From Nemertoderma westbladi (lineage: Eukaryota > Xenacoelomorpha > Nemertodermatida > Nemertodermatidae), in NCBI GenBank assembly GCA_032718475.1, contig JAUCBJ010000785.1, forward strand, positions 57,837 to 121,836: a stretch of DNA of 64,000 nt, written 5' to 3'. The position numbers and the translations under genes were made by a program. Every line of letters begins with the position of its first letter. The stretch's first letter is position 1. This document shows positions 36,501-46,290 of the stretch, in pieces. Under the pieces are notes generated by a model. The model saw only the letters and a list, made by a program, of their open reading frames with translations, had not been told where the DNA came from and ran no database searches.

Positions 36501-39500
36501 TGGACCCGTTAATGTCCATTAATGCTTGATGGGATGAAGCTATTTCCTGTGAGTTAACAGCTAATGAAAACTGGGCTGTTCCTTTTCTCTTTGTTCCTTT
36601 ACGACCTTCAGGTTGGAGACTCGATGCTAAATGATAGTTTTGATGGTATGATAGAGAATAAGTTGTATGTAGATGACTTCTGTTTCTTAGGAATAATGGA
36701 TACTAAAGTCAGCCAAAGACTTTTGCATACATGCCTTCCTAGGATGTGGAAGTCAAATAGAAAGTTAAGAATTGGAAGATCATTTTTTAATTATTTAGAG
36801 TTTCAGTAAATATCCTATACTCTTAAACAGGAGTCCATGCTGGACTTTAACTACTGTGGACACCAAATCTCTCATGGCACTTTTACAAGAATGATACGCC
36901 ATGTTCATTGCTTCATGTTCAAGACACACATTTCTTAAACTCCAGCATTGGAGGTTTCTCATTATCTACACTACACTTGCCTTGACACAAGAACAAATTC
37001 TCTTGCGATTTCAATTTGCAGGATATTGATGACAATTCACAATCTTGTTTCTTAACTTAAGCAGGTTTATGGAGAGAATGGTTGAAAGCCCATGACTTTC
37101 TTGAGACTCCTCAAAAAGGACACTGGTCTTGTAGTTACTGTTAATTTCGCGAAAATCTCAATAATGAAAATACCATGCAGTGTCTACTGCCTGCATTGCA
37201 GAATGCCAAATCTAGGAAGATAGACAACATAAATAATAGTTTACTATTTATCAATAAGCTAATTTACTATTCACAATATACAAATAATCATATTTCTAAT
37301 TTGGCCATATCGAATATATTTTTACAAATATTCTGAACCTAGGAAAAAAGGTGATGAAGAGAATACCCCATTAGTTGTAGACATAATTAGTGACAAAAAA
37401 ATAGAAGATGTTAATGCGTCGATCGATACTGAAGTGGATAAAAAGGAAGTTTTCATTCATCATTCAGGTAGATATAATATTTATTAGTTTATAGCATACA
37501 GACAGAGTAACAAAATGTTAGCGGATCCAATTTGCTGCGCCACCCAGCGGAAAATGGGGAAAGTCACGATTTATGGATCATGATTGGCTGCTGCAAAGAG
37601 CATTAAGACCAATCGTGCCAGTGGAGTAGATGGTGTTCCCCCTGAGGTCTTTAAAATACCTGAGTGTTTAAAGCTCATCTATCCCATCATAGTAGACATG
37701 TACCGAACAACAAGAGTCCCACAAGAAATGAAAACAAATAAGTTGGTGCCAGTTACCAAGAAGGGCAACCTAACACTCTATGGTTCTTTTCGTGGAATCT
37801 CATTGATCTCGATTGCTGCAAAGCTATACAATAGAAATCTATTAAATCGCATCAGGGATCCCATTGAGAGACTGCTCCGTGGAAATCAGAATGGGTTCCG
37901 TAAAGGTCGTGGGACCATGGAGCCCATTTTGGAACTTAGAAGGATAATTGAAGAGTTATAAAAAAAGAAAGACTGGCACCTGGCTGTTATTTTTATTGAC
38001 TTCTTCAAGGCCTTTGATTCAGTCTCTCGCTCACGTTTGTTCAGCATACTTTCATTATATGGGATTCCTGATGAAATTATTGCAGCAATCAGATCAGTAT
38101 ACGATGGTTCGACAACATGTGTGTCTACTGTTGATGGTGACACAGAACCATTTGAAGTGTTATGGGGCGTGCTCCAGGGAGACACACTTGCACCATTCGT
38201 GTTCATAATTGTTGTTGACTATGTTTCTATTCATGTCCTTAGATCATCATAATGATGATGGGGTGAAGATAACTCCACCTACTGGCTCCAGAAGTCGAGG
38301 AAATCCTGCCAAATACCTAACTGATCTAGACTTTGCTGATGACTTAGGAGTACTCTCATAATCACTAGAGGGAGCCCAACGGCTCCTCAGCTTATTGGAA
38401 CATGGTGCTTCTAGTGTTGGTCTTTTTATTAACTCCAGAAAGACCAAAATTTTGACAGTTAACTTTGAAAGTCCTCAGCAAGTCTCTGATCGGATGAGCA
38501 TAAGCTAAAAAGATGGTATGCTTGAGCATGTGGATGACTTCTGTTACCTGGGATCATGGTTCCGGAAGTCAGGTGAGGACCTTCGAATACGTAAGGGATT
38601 ACCATAAATTAATTGTGCATCCATTGGCTAGGCGAAAGTATGTAGGAATATATCCTATGTAATTATAATATAACCGTTACCTATATTGATTGTGGCTCAG
38701 TTGGTTAGAATTGAGTGTAGAAGTCATACAGTTTATAACCGTCGTCGTTGTGCTATTATTGTATCTGATTGTGCTATATTAATTACCTGACATTATGAAC
38801 AACTGTAACCATAAAACTCAGTTATTTATTCCGCCTTCGGTCTTCTCAGAACTACATCAGCCTTTCAGCAGCCAAGCGGACGTGGCGACGCGTATATACA
38901 TAAGACTCAAACACACACACACACAGTCAGGATCTTCGCCAACTCAGATTCCATCACACATAATCAATAATCCATTGTCATGTACCCAAATTGTCATTGT
39001 AGACCATGGTAGTCCACATTACGCATAAAGTCTACTTTCCTTGATGGCAGACAATAGAGAATAGGTTTAATGTGACAGGGGTTGTCATATAAAATTGAAA
39101 TGCTATAAACGTTTGTGAAACACTTACTACTAGAATTGACATGCTGCATTGCAGCTGTATTGTACTAAGAATGCTGTGCCAGCATGATGACAAAATCGTA
39201 ATTTGCTAGATCATCCGCATCTTCAAGGCCAGTGTCCTTTAAGATGCGAAAGCAATGTCCTTTCAAAGTGGAGGCGGCTTAGTTCTAGTGTCAAGCTTGG
39301 GGGGACCAATGAGACACCTCCAATGTTATATAGTGTCTGGTTGGAGATGTGTGCATTGTACTTGACACAGTGAACCCGGTGTAGCATTCTTGTGAATGTG
39401 CCATCCAGATATTTGATCTCCTCAGCAGTTGGAGTCCAGTATGGACTCCCATAGAGGAGTACTGATACTACTGCTGCTCTAAATAATTGGATCTTATGTT

Positions 39501-42500
39501 TCTGATGAATTCTGTATGACTTCCAAATCTTGGAAAGCCCATTCAAGGCTGCCCATGCCTTTTCCTTACGTATTTGAAGGTCCTCACCTGTTTTCCGGAT
39601 CCATGATCCCAGGTAATAGAAGTTGTACACATGCTCAAGCAAACCATCCTTTGAGCTTATGCTCATCTTTTTTGAAGTTATTTAATAGACCCACACTAGA
39701 AGCAGTCTGTTCTAATGCATGGAGGAGCCGTTAAAAAGTAAAGGCTTCCTCTAGTGATTCTGAGAGTACTCCTAAGTCATCATAATTGTCTAGATCAGTT
39801 AGGTACTTGGTAGGATTTCCTCGACTGCTGGAGCCCGTAGTGGGTGGAGTTACCATCACCCCATCATCATTATGATGATCTAAGAACATGCATAGAACAG
39901 GGTCAATCGCAATTATGAATAAGAATTGCGGAAGTGTGTCTCCCTGGAGGACTCCCCATAACATTTCGAATGGTTATATGTCACACAAATGTTGTTGAAC
40001 CACCATATACTGATCTGATTTCTGCAATAATTTCATCAGGAATCCCATATAATGAAAGTATGCTGAATATATGTTAGCGTGAGACTGCAACAAAGGCCTT
40101 AAAGAAGATAACAACCAGATGCCTCTATTTCTTTTTTTTCTTTTCTTTCTTTTTGGTTTCTTCTAAGTGCCAAAATGGGCTCCATGGTCACACGACCTTT
40201 ACGGAACCCATTCTGATTTCCACGAAGCAGTCTCTCAATGGGATCCCTGATGCGATTTAATAGAATTCTATTGTATAGCTTTGCAGCAATCGAGATCAAT
40301 GAGATTCCCCGAAAAGAACCATAGAGTGTTAGGTTGCCCTTCTTGGGAACTGGCACCAACTCATTTGTTTTCATTTCTTGTGGGACTCCTACTACATGTC
40401 TCCTATTATTGGATAAATGAGCTTCAAACACTCTAATTTAATTAATATAATTAATAGGTAATTTAAAGACCTTAGGGGGGACACCACCTACTCTACTGGC
40501 ATGATTGGCCATAATGCTCTTTGCAGAAGTCTCCACTTCAGCAAAGGAGATATCACCAATGGAAACACTGAATGCGAAACATGAATGCGAAACACTCACA
40601 CAATGCGGCTCTCTCTCTTTCTGGGTCAAATTGCCAAAAATGGAATATCATCCTTTACAATAACCAAGCAACCTATGTAAGCTATATACAAAATATATAC
40701 ATGAAAAGGTCCAAGTAAAGGTCCCTAGAAGAGACACAATTTTACAGCAATTAACATGCGACCATAATTTGAAAACATATTATTACTTATAAGTACAGCC
40801 TACTAGCCCAGGATTTTATTACCTAAATAACATTCAGGTATATGTTGGACCATCCAATGAATATATGTCCAAGTGCTGCATATATTGCTGCACTGCACAG
40901 GCTCCTTTCTAGCGTGAATTTAAGGAGGTCTGATTCTGGTCTGATATCCAGACATGGACTGCTTATTGATGCCAGAAAATGGTTCCTCTTTGACGATTAA
41001 TATGGGTTTCCATTTCTCTTATTTGTCTTATTGGACATCAACATGAATATCAGTTCATTCCACCAGAGAATAATTGTTGGTCAGAATCAATGTTAACTGG
41101 TAGTTTGTCCTTCTTGCTATGAATTGACAAAGATTCTGGACCTATTTTGGACTATGGAGGCAGCTTCTTCTAAGCGGTAACAAATCTTTGAGCTGCATAA
41201 AATGAATCTGAATGAGTGCTGCAAATACAGCCATGGAATTGCTAATTGAAATTGGTAATCCTGCCTTATCGATCCAATAATATCAGTGACACTGATTGGA
41301 GGATAACTGTAAACTATTACATATTTAGAAAATAAATTCTTTGCAACTGTCAGCAACTCTGCAACTGCAACCATACAGACCTACTGACAGGTTAAGCTTA
41401 TAGATATACTTCCAGAGAATTTATCTTTTACTCAATAAAAGCCACTATGTCATGTGATGCCAAACCCTGTTGCAATTATTATAAGAGGATGATGTGCATG
41501 CTTATCTTTGATCGTGGATTTACTAAGAATGATAGCTTCATTTCTATTGTTATCATATAGCCTAAATTCAGTGATGCCATGTTGAAGAATAACAAAGTTA
41601 GTAGCTTGGCTCCACCGAGACTAGCCCTGCACCTGAAAACGAACACGAACTTCCTCAAGGGACGCCATCCACCATGCAGCACAATAAGCTCGACCAGGAC
41701 ATAGTAAAGTCTCAATGGGATCCTTCCAGAGCGCATGTGAGACAATGTTCTACCATTGCCTCGCACATCTCTACCAGCCTATCACTGATGTGGTGGATGA
41801 GGATTTCTGCCATTGTATACCACACCGTTTCAGTCGAGTACTTAAGTAAACAACGAGATTCTTTGATCTTCGAAAACATCCTTGTAGTGTGCCTTCTTCG
41901 CCCACTGCCCATACCCTCTGCTCCAGGATAGACTCTTTAGATCAGTTGGCCTGGGTATATGAGGTGGTGTCAGGCTGAATATACCTTATGTTTCGGCGTC
42001 TAGGACCAGTACGCGCTAATCCTCGACACCTCATCAGCTGGACAGGGAATTAGCCAAGCCTAACTATATTGCACCATTGACCTAAATTAATCGCACCATC
42101 AACTCAGTTACCACTCAGCCCAAACAGACTTCAGACCTCAGAACATTGGAACCCTATAGGCCTACGGTAAGTAAACATGTTACCAATGGAAAACTGGTAG
42201 TTTGCTAGAGCAAACACACAGCACAAAAATTATATAAGATTTAACAACATGCAGTAATGCCGGAGTTCTGCTCTATCCCAGTAAAAATTCGGGATATTCA
42301 TATGTGATAATTGAATGTACCGACATACTGACTAACAGGGGGTTGTGATGTATATATTAAGGCTGTCCGTAAGTGTTTATTACTACACTGATTAATGACA
42401 CCATCCTCTGACCCCAGACCCCATTTACTTTTTACTTTACTTTACTTTACCCCCCCCCCCCCCCCCCCCCCACCATTGGCAATAGATCCGCCTGGACTGC

Positions 42501-45066
42501 ATGGACTGATTTCAAACCCATTTCCAAGTCCAGAAGGATAGGCCCAAACACTTCCCTAGGAGACAACTGTAATCAGGATCAAAGTAATCAAGCATCCGGT
42601 TTTCCAGAAACGCTTCTGGGCCCAGAGGTTGATGAATGGCCAGCTACTGATTCCTGTGTCCTCACCTACTCACCAATATGAAAGGCAGCGGTACATTGGA
42701 CTGTATCATTTTGGTTCATTAGCAGTCTCCAGATGCTGATTCCGCCATGTCACACTACGGGGAGTAGAAGCAACTCATTGTCATCCGGAATCATATAAAT
42801 TATAATTTAAATTAAAATGATTATTAAAATTATTATCAATTTAAATTAAAATTATTATCAATTCAAATTAAAATGATTATTAAAATTATTATCAATTTAA
42901 ATTAAAATGATTATTAAAATTATTATCAATTTAAATTAAAATGATTATTAAAATTATTATCAATTTAAATTAAAATGATTATTAAAATTATTATCAATTT
43001 AAATTTTTTTCATAAATTAATATATAATATGCTTTATTAAATAATTCCCATTTTAGGTGCACTTTTGATTAGTAGCATTGGACATAATATCAATCCATTT
43101 ATACCACCTGTTGGGAGATGTCAAACAGTTATATGGATATTATCTCTACCAATTAATCTACTATTATTTATTACCATCCCTGACGTCCGGAAAACAAGAT
43201 GGAAGAAATTATTTCCCATCAGTTTTGTTATGTCGACAATTTGGATTGCAGGATTGTCTTATATTCTAATATGGATGGTAACAATTATCGGTAAGTTATT
43301 TGGCTGGTTATCACCTTATGCACGTTAACCGTTTGTCTGTAATCTGCAAACAAGTATTGAGTTGTTTACTCACTTTAGCAGCTTAGCTTACAGTTTAGTT
43401 TACCTTGTTTTGAGGAGGGAGGAGTGGTTTGGCTTGTAGGGGATGGTTTGTCAACAGGATTCTCTGAACTGTTGGTTATAGCCCGAACTAAAACATTGTA
43501 GGCGAAGGTAGAAGTGAAACCGGCATTAGTTTCTGTGACTCTTTCATGAATAAAGATGATTGGGTGGGTTTTATATGATAAATATACAGTATGAATATAG
43601 ATGTACGATCTTTTAGAGTTTGTCTTAAAAACTCCTGGTTGCCCTGACAATATTCAGGGCAAATAACGATATAGTTAGTATCATATTTCGCTTTCAGGGA
43701 TTGTCTTGAAGCTCTAAGGTTACCTTGGTTACCATGTAAAATTGTCTACCAAACAACTAACAACTGAACTACAGTACTGCTACTATAATTCGTCTGCTGT
43801 GATGCAGCTGCACAGCATATTGAGATGCTCTGCTGGTAACAATATGTGAAAGGCGTAATGTGAATGTAGCGGCACAATATGTGCCGCCATCATGCAGTCC
43901 TAATTGGAACTCTGTAAATGTAATTAATGCATTAAGGCTATGCAGGCTAGCCGACAAAAGTATACTGCCACAACGGACTATCCCCCAACTGCCACAACGG
44001 ACTATCCCCCATGTCTTTCCTGGACAGTGTCCTTTAAGAAGGCGTCTCAAGTAAGTCATGGGCTTTTCACCATGCTTATTCACTCCGTGGTGGTGCGAAA
44101 GCACAACATTGTGCATAGAGTGGTTCTCTTGGCAAAAGCAAAAGCATACATAACCCAGCATTCAGAATGTCCATAAGAAGCCATGTGTTATGTCTTAGGA
44201 TTTCATTACACTGTTATTGTTATTAACACATAAAAAATAATTTAGCATTGAGAGGCTACTATATTTTTTATAAAACTTGTTAAAATAGTTATTGTCAGTA
44301 GTGGTTAAATATTGTTATATTCTTACAGGATTCACTGCAGGTATACCAGAAGTTGTTATGGGGTTGACATTACTGGCAGCTGGAAACAGTGTTCCAGACG
44401 CCATCAGTTCAATACTTGTATCTCGAGATGGTAAGTACTATATTTTGCAGTGCCTATAAATAGATGGTTTATTACCACTGGGTTGGGGAACTGTACTAAC
44501 ATTTTGTTTATGAGTACCAGTATGGCTATGATAAAACATTCTAGCACATTAAAGAGCTACTCAACCGTCAACAGTTCTTATTTCCAGAACCTTGGTTGCT
44601 TGATAATGAGAAACACAATATCTATGACAGAGAGCAGAACTCCTAATAATAAAAAAATGTTTTCAATTTTATATAAATAATAATTAGAATATTGCAGTGT
44701 TAAATACTTAAAATGTATATTAAGTGTCTTTTAATAAATATTCTAGGTTATGGCGATATGGCTGTTTCCAATGCTGTTGGTTCCAATATATTCGACATCC
44801 TCATCTGCTTGGGTCTACCTTGGTTTATCCAGACACTCTCTACCGGTAACTCAATATCCATTGCTTCACATGGACTAACTTACGACTCTATTATGGTTCT
44901 GTCTACAGTTGCTATACTAATAGTCTCTGTCTGTTCCAATAAATGGAGACTAGATGTGCGTTTAGGAATCATACTTTTAGTTTTCTATGTAATATTTTTG
45001 ATTTTAGCTAATCTGGTTGAAATGAATGTGTTTGGATATGTTAGACCACCTGTCTGTCCTTACTAG
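21316..45066 (+). CDS. NCKX paralog B (SLC24-like Na+/Ca2+-K+ exchanger), ten exons, apparently intact
   Basis: Exchanges Na+ for Ca2+ plus K+ across a membrane (SLC24 family role). Exons: 21316-21505, 27854-28114, 28265-28348, 32633-32736, 35682-35914, 36091-36204, 37343-37467, 43057-43290, 44329-44430, 44747-45066. They join to 1767 nt, 588 codons and a TAG stop, with every junction in phase and GT-AG. The protein has an N-terminal hydrophobic segment, N-glycosylation sequons (NAS, NCT), alpha-1 (APELFTS...[16 protein letters not shown]), a charged cytoplasmic loop (exons 6-7), and alpha-2 ([29 protein letters not shown]). The Asp in NIFDI corresponds to the residue tied to K+ dependence in mammalian NCKX2, so K+-dependent exchange is predicted. 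CLGLPWF suggests the NCKX3/4 side of the family. A second in-frame ATG at 21346 has a better context and may be the real start. Confidence 0.93.
21659..21678. repeat. Poly-C tract (20 nt)
   Basis: Uninterrupted C run at one end of the repeat block 21680-22257. Confidence 0.95.
21680..22257 (-). repeat. Dispersed repeat E, copy 1 (in NCKX-B intron 1)
   Basis: The minus strand matches 48236-49700: it starts at a G/C-rich palindrome around tcatattga (22215-22245), then a gttttcgagttata segment, a perfect palindrome ttggtgctagcaccaa (21828-21843), and an end containing aaaaaatcagacgttttcgt. No coding capacity. It has about one copy of the ~165-bp unit that is amplified in copy 2. Confidence 0.75.
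22258..23150. other. NCKX-B intron 1, no feature seen
   Basis: AT-rich intronic sequence; the minus-strand ORF 23051-22863 has no motif. Confidence 0.5.
23150..23690. repeat. Degenerate tandem repeat, ~50-65 bp unit
   Basis: Recurrent modules gattaaaataca, ggcggtga/gaggctgat and aacttaaaaat alternate about ten times with spacing near 50-65 bp. Units are strongly diverged. Adjoins the 3' end of the LINE that follows. Confidence 0.55.
23716..24310 (-). pseudogene. LINE ORF2 C-terminal region (broken)
   Basis: Frames 24310-23909 and 24099-23716 carry the thumb/C-terminal segment common in CR1/L2 elements ([44 protein letters not shown]). A frameshift lies between them. Confidence 0.8.
24400..25322 (-). 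pseudogene. LINE reverse transcriptase domain (broken)
   Basis: Fragments in several frames: [17 protein letters not shown] and [16 protein letters not shown] (25322-25026), [15 protein letters not shown] (24926-24594), [13 protein letters not shown] and [13 protein letters not shown] (24801-24400). The catalytic box reads F-A-D-D. Frame changes show it is defective. Confidence 0.85.
25624..26411 (-). pseudogene. LINE endonuclease domain (broken)
   Basis: Two frames, 26411-26019 and 26019-25624, together cover a CR1-type AP endonuclease: [15 protein letters not shown] and [17 protein letters not shown] early, [10 protein letters not shown] and [12 protein letters not shown] (catalytic S-D-H) late. 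The domain is split by a frameshift near 26020. Confidence 0.82.
26538..27500 (-). CDS. ORF1 of CR1/L2-like LINE
   Basis: 320 residues, open throughout. It has a Ser/Asn-rich head, a coiled-coil-like middle ([20 protein letters not shown], repeated Leu spacing) and a segment with [20 protein letters not shown], characteristic of LINE ORF1 RNA-binding proteins. It would coat element RNA. The stop TGA is normal for position. Confidence 0.8.
   Translation of the reverse strand: MFNMSNNNGNSSHRRSNLNTNGTKQKQATWETIKVECSDFMQTWTEIEVRKKKTTLLSTSPFLCGFRSAGKIKNLEGLLANIHEELSSKAGSSETDSLQSEIKLVADSTSIETNILSLDMNSLKADVDEIIATHSQHLDACNTVTTYPNASNGSWADIVQKNTNQITDLQKKLAEQPPQPTAESIEKVIASKEQRKRNVIIRGIPGDVEASAELQRRSDTQFLNAALERTLEFCGISHLGNRREDGKPCPIRLIFQSIEATASIVSEKSFNTIIAPNDDPRRFYFDRDLSPYDQEIAFKERQLRRQQRHKKPTTEADWLD
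27854..28114 (+). CDS. NCKX-B exon 2
   Basis: Acceptor AATGCAG, donor GTTAGT. Contains NAS and NCT sequons, [16 protein letters not shown] and the first helix ending [14 protein letters not shown]. Confidence 0.93.
28265..28348 (+). CDS. NCKX-B exon 3 (alpha-1, first half)
   Basis: Acceptor TTTTAG, donor [24 protein letters not shown] then APELFTSIF. Confidence 0.95.
28349..29338. other. NCKX-B intron 3, 5' part, no feature seen
   Basis: AT-rich intron without recognisable genes or repeats. Confidence 0.5.
29339..31560 (+). mobile_element. CR1/Jockey-like LINE, 5'-truncated, in NCKX-B intron 3
   Basis: ORF2 pieces in shifting frames: pre-RT domain (29339-29833, [19 protein letters not shown]), RT fingers (29844-30491, [35 protein letters not shown]), [16 protein letters not shown] (30368-30571), [12 protein letters not shown] and [11 protein letters not shown] (30580-30870, catalytic box L-A-D-D), then a C-terminal tail to about 31410. 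Endonuclease and ORF1 are absent. Same strand as the host gene. Confidence 0.86.
31561..32632. other. NCKX-B intron 3, 3' part
   Basis: T-rich sequence with loosely repeated attttactgta/tattttattgaat phrases (about 31650-32000), possibly the non-coding tail of the LINE. No gene seen. Confidence 0.45.
32633..32736 (+). CDS. NCKX-B exon 4 (alpha-1, second half)
   Basis: Acceptor TTTTGCAG, donor [25 protein letters not shown] conserved. Confidence 0.95.
32850..34440 (+). mobile_element. RTE/Nimb-like LINE (family c), RT portion, in NCKX-B intron 4
   Basis: RT pieces: [20 protein letters not shown] (to 33030), [20 protein letters not shown] and [19 protein letters not shown] (33046-33552), [12 protein letters not shown] and [12 protein letters not shown] in another frame (about 33540-33740), and a C-terminal region (33749-34429: [53 protein letters not shown]). 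Broken by stops and frameshifts. The 3' end is a tagtagtagta microsatellite. It is the most complete copy of the family whose fragments lie at 2100, 4149 and 45770. Clade name is tentative. Confidence 0.88.
34441..35487. other. NCKX-B intron 4, 3' part, no feature seen
   Basis: AT-rich intronic sequence without recognisable gene. Confidence 0.5.
35488..35509. repeat. Poly-C tract (22 nt)
   Basis: Uninterrupted C run about 170 bp upstream of NCKX-B exon 5. Confidence 0.95.
35682..35914 (+). CDS. NCKX-B exon 5
   Basis: Acceptor TTCCAG, donor GTTAGT (35915). [16 protein letters not shown], then helices and YIIIMKFN, which match the conserved WWP..RD..FY and MKFN motifs of NCKX. The donor choice is supported by the in-phase join with exon 6. 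Confidence 0.9.
36091..36204 (+). CDS. NCKX-B exon 6 (cytoplasmic loop)
   Basis: Acceptor TTTTCAG, donor GTAGGG. Encodes [20 protein letters not shown] and further charged residues. Confidence 0.85.
36205..36510 (-). mobile_element. tRNA-derived SINE(s) in NCKX-B intron 6
   Basis: Minus strand has ggggtagctcagttggctga near 36340-36318 (A-box consensus) and, from about 36500, gttgccatggttg... followed by gcgggtttgatcctcac (B-box-like, about 36457-36437). Two partly overlapping tRNA-like heads suggest one composite or two nested SINEs. Confidence 0.55.
37343..37467 (+). CDS. NCKX-B exon 7 (cytoplasmic loop)
   Basis: Acceptor CCTAG, donor GTAGAT. Acidic segment [14 protein letters not shown], typical of the variable loop between the two exchanger halves. 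Confidence 0.88.
37580..38597 (+). mobile_element. RTE/Nimb-like LINE (family d), copy 1, in NCKX-B intron 7
   Basis: RT pieces: [55 protein letters not shown] (37584-37961), [19 protein letters not shown] and [16 protein letters not shown] (about 37990-38230), [15 protein letters not shown] (about 38315-38360). Several frame breaks. Distinct from but related to family c. A second copy faces it at 39200-40620. Confidence 0.87.
38598..39199. other. Spacer between the two family-d LINE copies
   Basis: About 600 bp with an A-box-like tgtggctcagttggttaga near 38690-38710 (possible SINE head, plus strand) and a short (ca)n run near 38915. No gene. Confidence 0.4.
39200..40620 (-). mobile_element. 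RTE/Nimb-like LINE (family d), copy 2, inverted
   Basis: Minus-strand pieces: [17 protein letters not shown] (40629-40438), [20 protein letters not shown] (40431-40099), [15 protein letters not shown] and [15 protein letters not shown] (39964-39731), [19 protein letters not shown] and [18 protein letters not shown] (39666-39223). The catalytic box has changed from F-A-D-D (copy 1) to N-Y-D-D, so this copy is probably dead. Confidence 0.87.
40621..42449. other. NCKX-B intron 7, middle part, unrecognised
   Basis: Mixed-composition sequence with modest ORFs (minus 41766-41479, minus 41374-41117, plus 41674-41931) that lack any recognised motif. The less AT-rich look suggests decayed mobile DNA, but no family is recognised. 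Confidence 0.4.
42450..42471. repeat. Poly-C tract (22 nt) after (tttac)n
   Basis: Short tttac tandem followed by an uninterrupted C run. Confidence 0.95.
42797..43004. repeat. 34-bp minisatellite next to NCKX-B exon 8
   Basis: About six copies of a 34-bp AT-only-looking unit beginning attaaaatgattattaaaat, nearly identical in the last four. The array ends about 50 bp before the exon 8 acceptor. Confidence 0.92.
43057..43290 (+). CDS. NCKX-B exon 8
   Basis: Acceptor TTTTAG, donor GTAAGT. Hydrophobic helices with [17 protein letters not shown] and [16 protein letters not shown], the conserved region before alpha-2. Confidence 0.93.
43964..44011. repeat. 24-bp tandem duplication
   Basis: Two exact copies of a 24-bp unit starting actgccacaacggactatcc. 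Confidence 0.92.
44329..44430 (+). CDS. NCKX-B exon 9 (alpha-2, first half)
   Basis: Acceptor TTACAG, donor [26 protein letters not shown]; the conserved Asp is present, but the usual Thr/Ser before S-[VI]-P-D is Asn here. Confidence 0.95.
44747..45066 (+). CDS. NCKX-B exon 10 (alpha-2, second half, C-terminus)
   Basis: Acceptor TTCTAG; TAG stop at 45064. [19 protein letters not shown] followed by three hydrophobic helices and a short polar tail ending RPPVCPY. Confidence 0.95.
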
Positions 45067-45769
45067 TATTGTGCAAGTTTCTAACTATTGTATTTGTATT
45101 TGTAAGGCAGGAAGTCTTTCCTTTACATTACAATTATATACAGTACCTATTTAAGCCAGAAGGAAAATAGTTGAGAGGGTTGCCTTGTTTCTGGTAAATT
45201 TTTTTATCAGTTATTGTAAGTAGTTTTGAATTTAGAGCTCTGTTAAAAAATTTTAAGATTTTGCATATAATTTGGTATTTTTTTAAATCATCTGAAATCT
45301 CCTTTATGGGTTATTTCTTCCCATATCAATTTCTTATTGTTATTTAATATAATAATACTAATTATTATTATCTTATTTTATTTTTTTAGTTCTGATCTTC
45401 CTGGTGAGTGCATATATAAATTTTTGTCTCTGTATTATTACCAAGGCAACCTTCTCGCTAAACAGTTCAGTAACTGTTCCCACTCTATTACGTTTCTATT
45501 AATATCTGACAAATATTTATTTAATTCTTTTAAAATTGGGTTGTATGAAAGAGCAATTTTGGAATTCTGGAATGATACCCAGTATACCTCCACTATGGAG
45601 TGTGACGTCACAAACTATCCTTCATAGATAAACTATCGTTTAGAATTTCCTGAAATAGGCATGCATTTATTCAACTTATTATTCATCAGACAGAGTCCAT
45701 ACAAAATCGATTTGAAAAGGTTTGGTCATAGATTTTGTTAATATTTGTGCAACATACGTATCATAAATG
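45067..45769. other. Downstream of NCKX-B, no gene seen
   Basis: Presumed 3' UTR and intergenic DNA. No clear AATAAA close to the stop was found. Confidence 0.4.
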
Positions 45770-46045
45770 TTTGTTGCAGTATGACATCCAGGATTGAGAA
45801 TAACTCAGTTTCAACATGTGGTGAGAGTACCTGAGTTTCTGTGTGTCACAATATAACAATCCAATGCCAGCAATATTTACTTCTGGTATTCCATAAGCTC
45901 TTAGGATTTCCAGCATTTTACATCTATGGATGGAGTCGAATGCCTTCTTGAAGTCCACAAAAGTCATGATTGCGGGGATATATTTTGACTTAATTCCCTC
46001 AATCAGTCTCCGTAGCGCAAGTATCTGAGCTATTGTTGATCTATA
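45770..46045 (-). mobile_element. RT fragment of RTE/Nimb-like LINE (family c)
   Basis: Minus strand 45967 onward reads [20 protein letters not shown], nearly the same as 33350-33500 of the intron 4 copy. Only the RT palm start remains. Confidence 0.85.
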
Positions 46046-46219
46046 AAGTCAAAGTGATCTATAACTCGGGAACAAAAAAATATTTTTAAATTCTGCTTCT
46101 GTAGAAATAAAAATAACAAAAATGTAAAAAGTTTTATATTAGACTTTAGGTTTTGGGACTAATTGGTTTAATTGGATTTCCTTTGAACCCTTTATATATT
46201 TTCTACCTAAAAGTTAAAG

Positions 46220-46290
46220 GATTGATAGGGGGGTATACCCCCTTGGGAGTATAGGGGGTATAGGGGGTATACCCCCCGTAATGAGGATTA
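46220..46290. repeat. gggggtataccccc palindromes
   Basis: Several overlapping gggggtatac/gtataccccc inverted copies within 70 bp. Confidence 0.7.

Noticed and set aside
42797-43004. CRISPR-like array
   Set aside because: Direct tandem units without unique spacers, in a eukaryotic intron.
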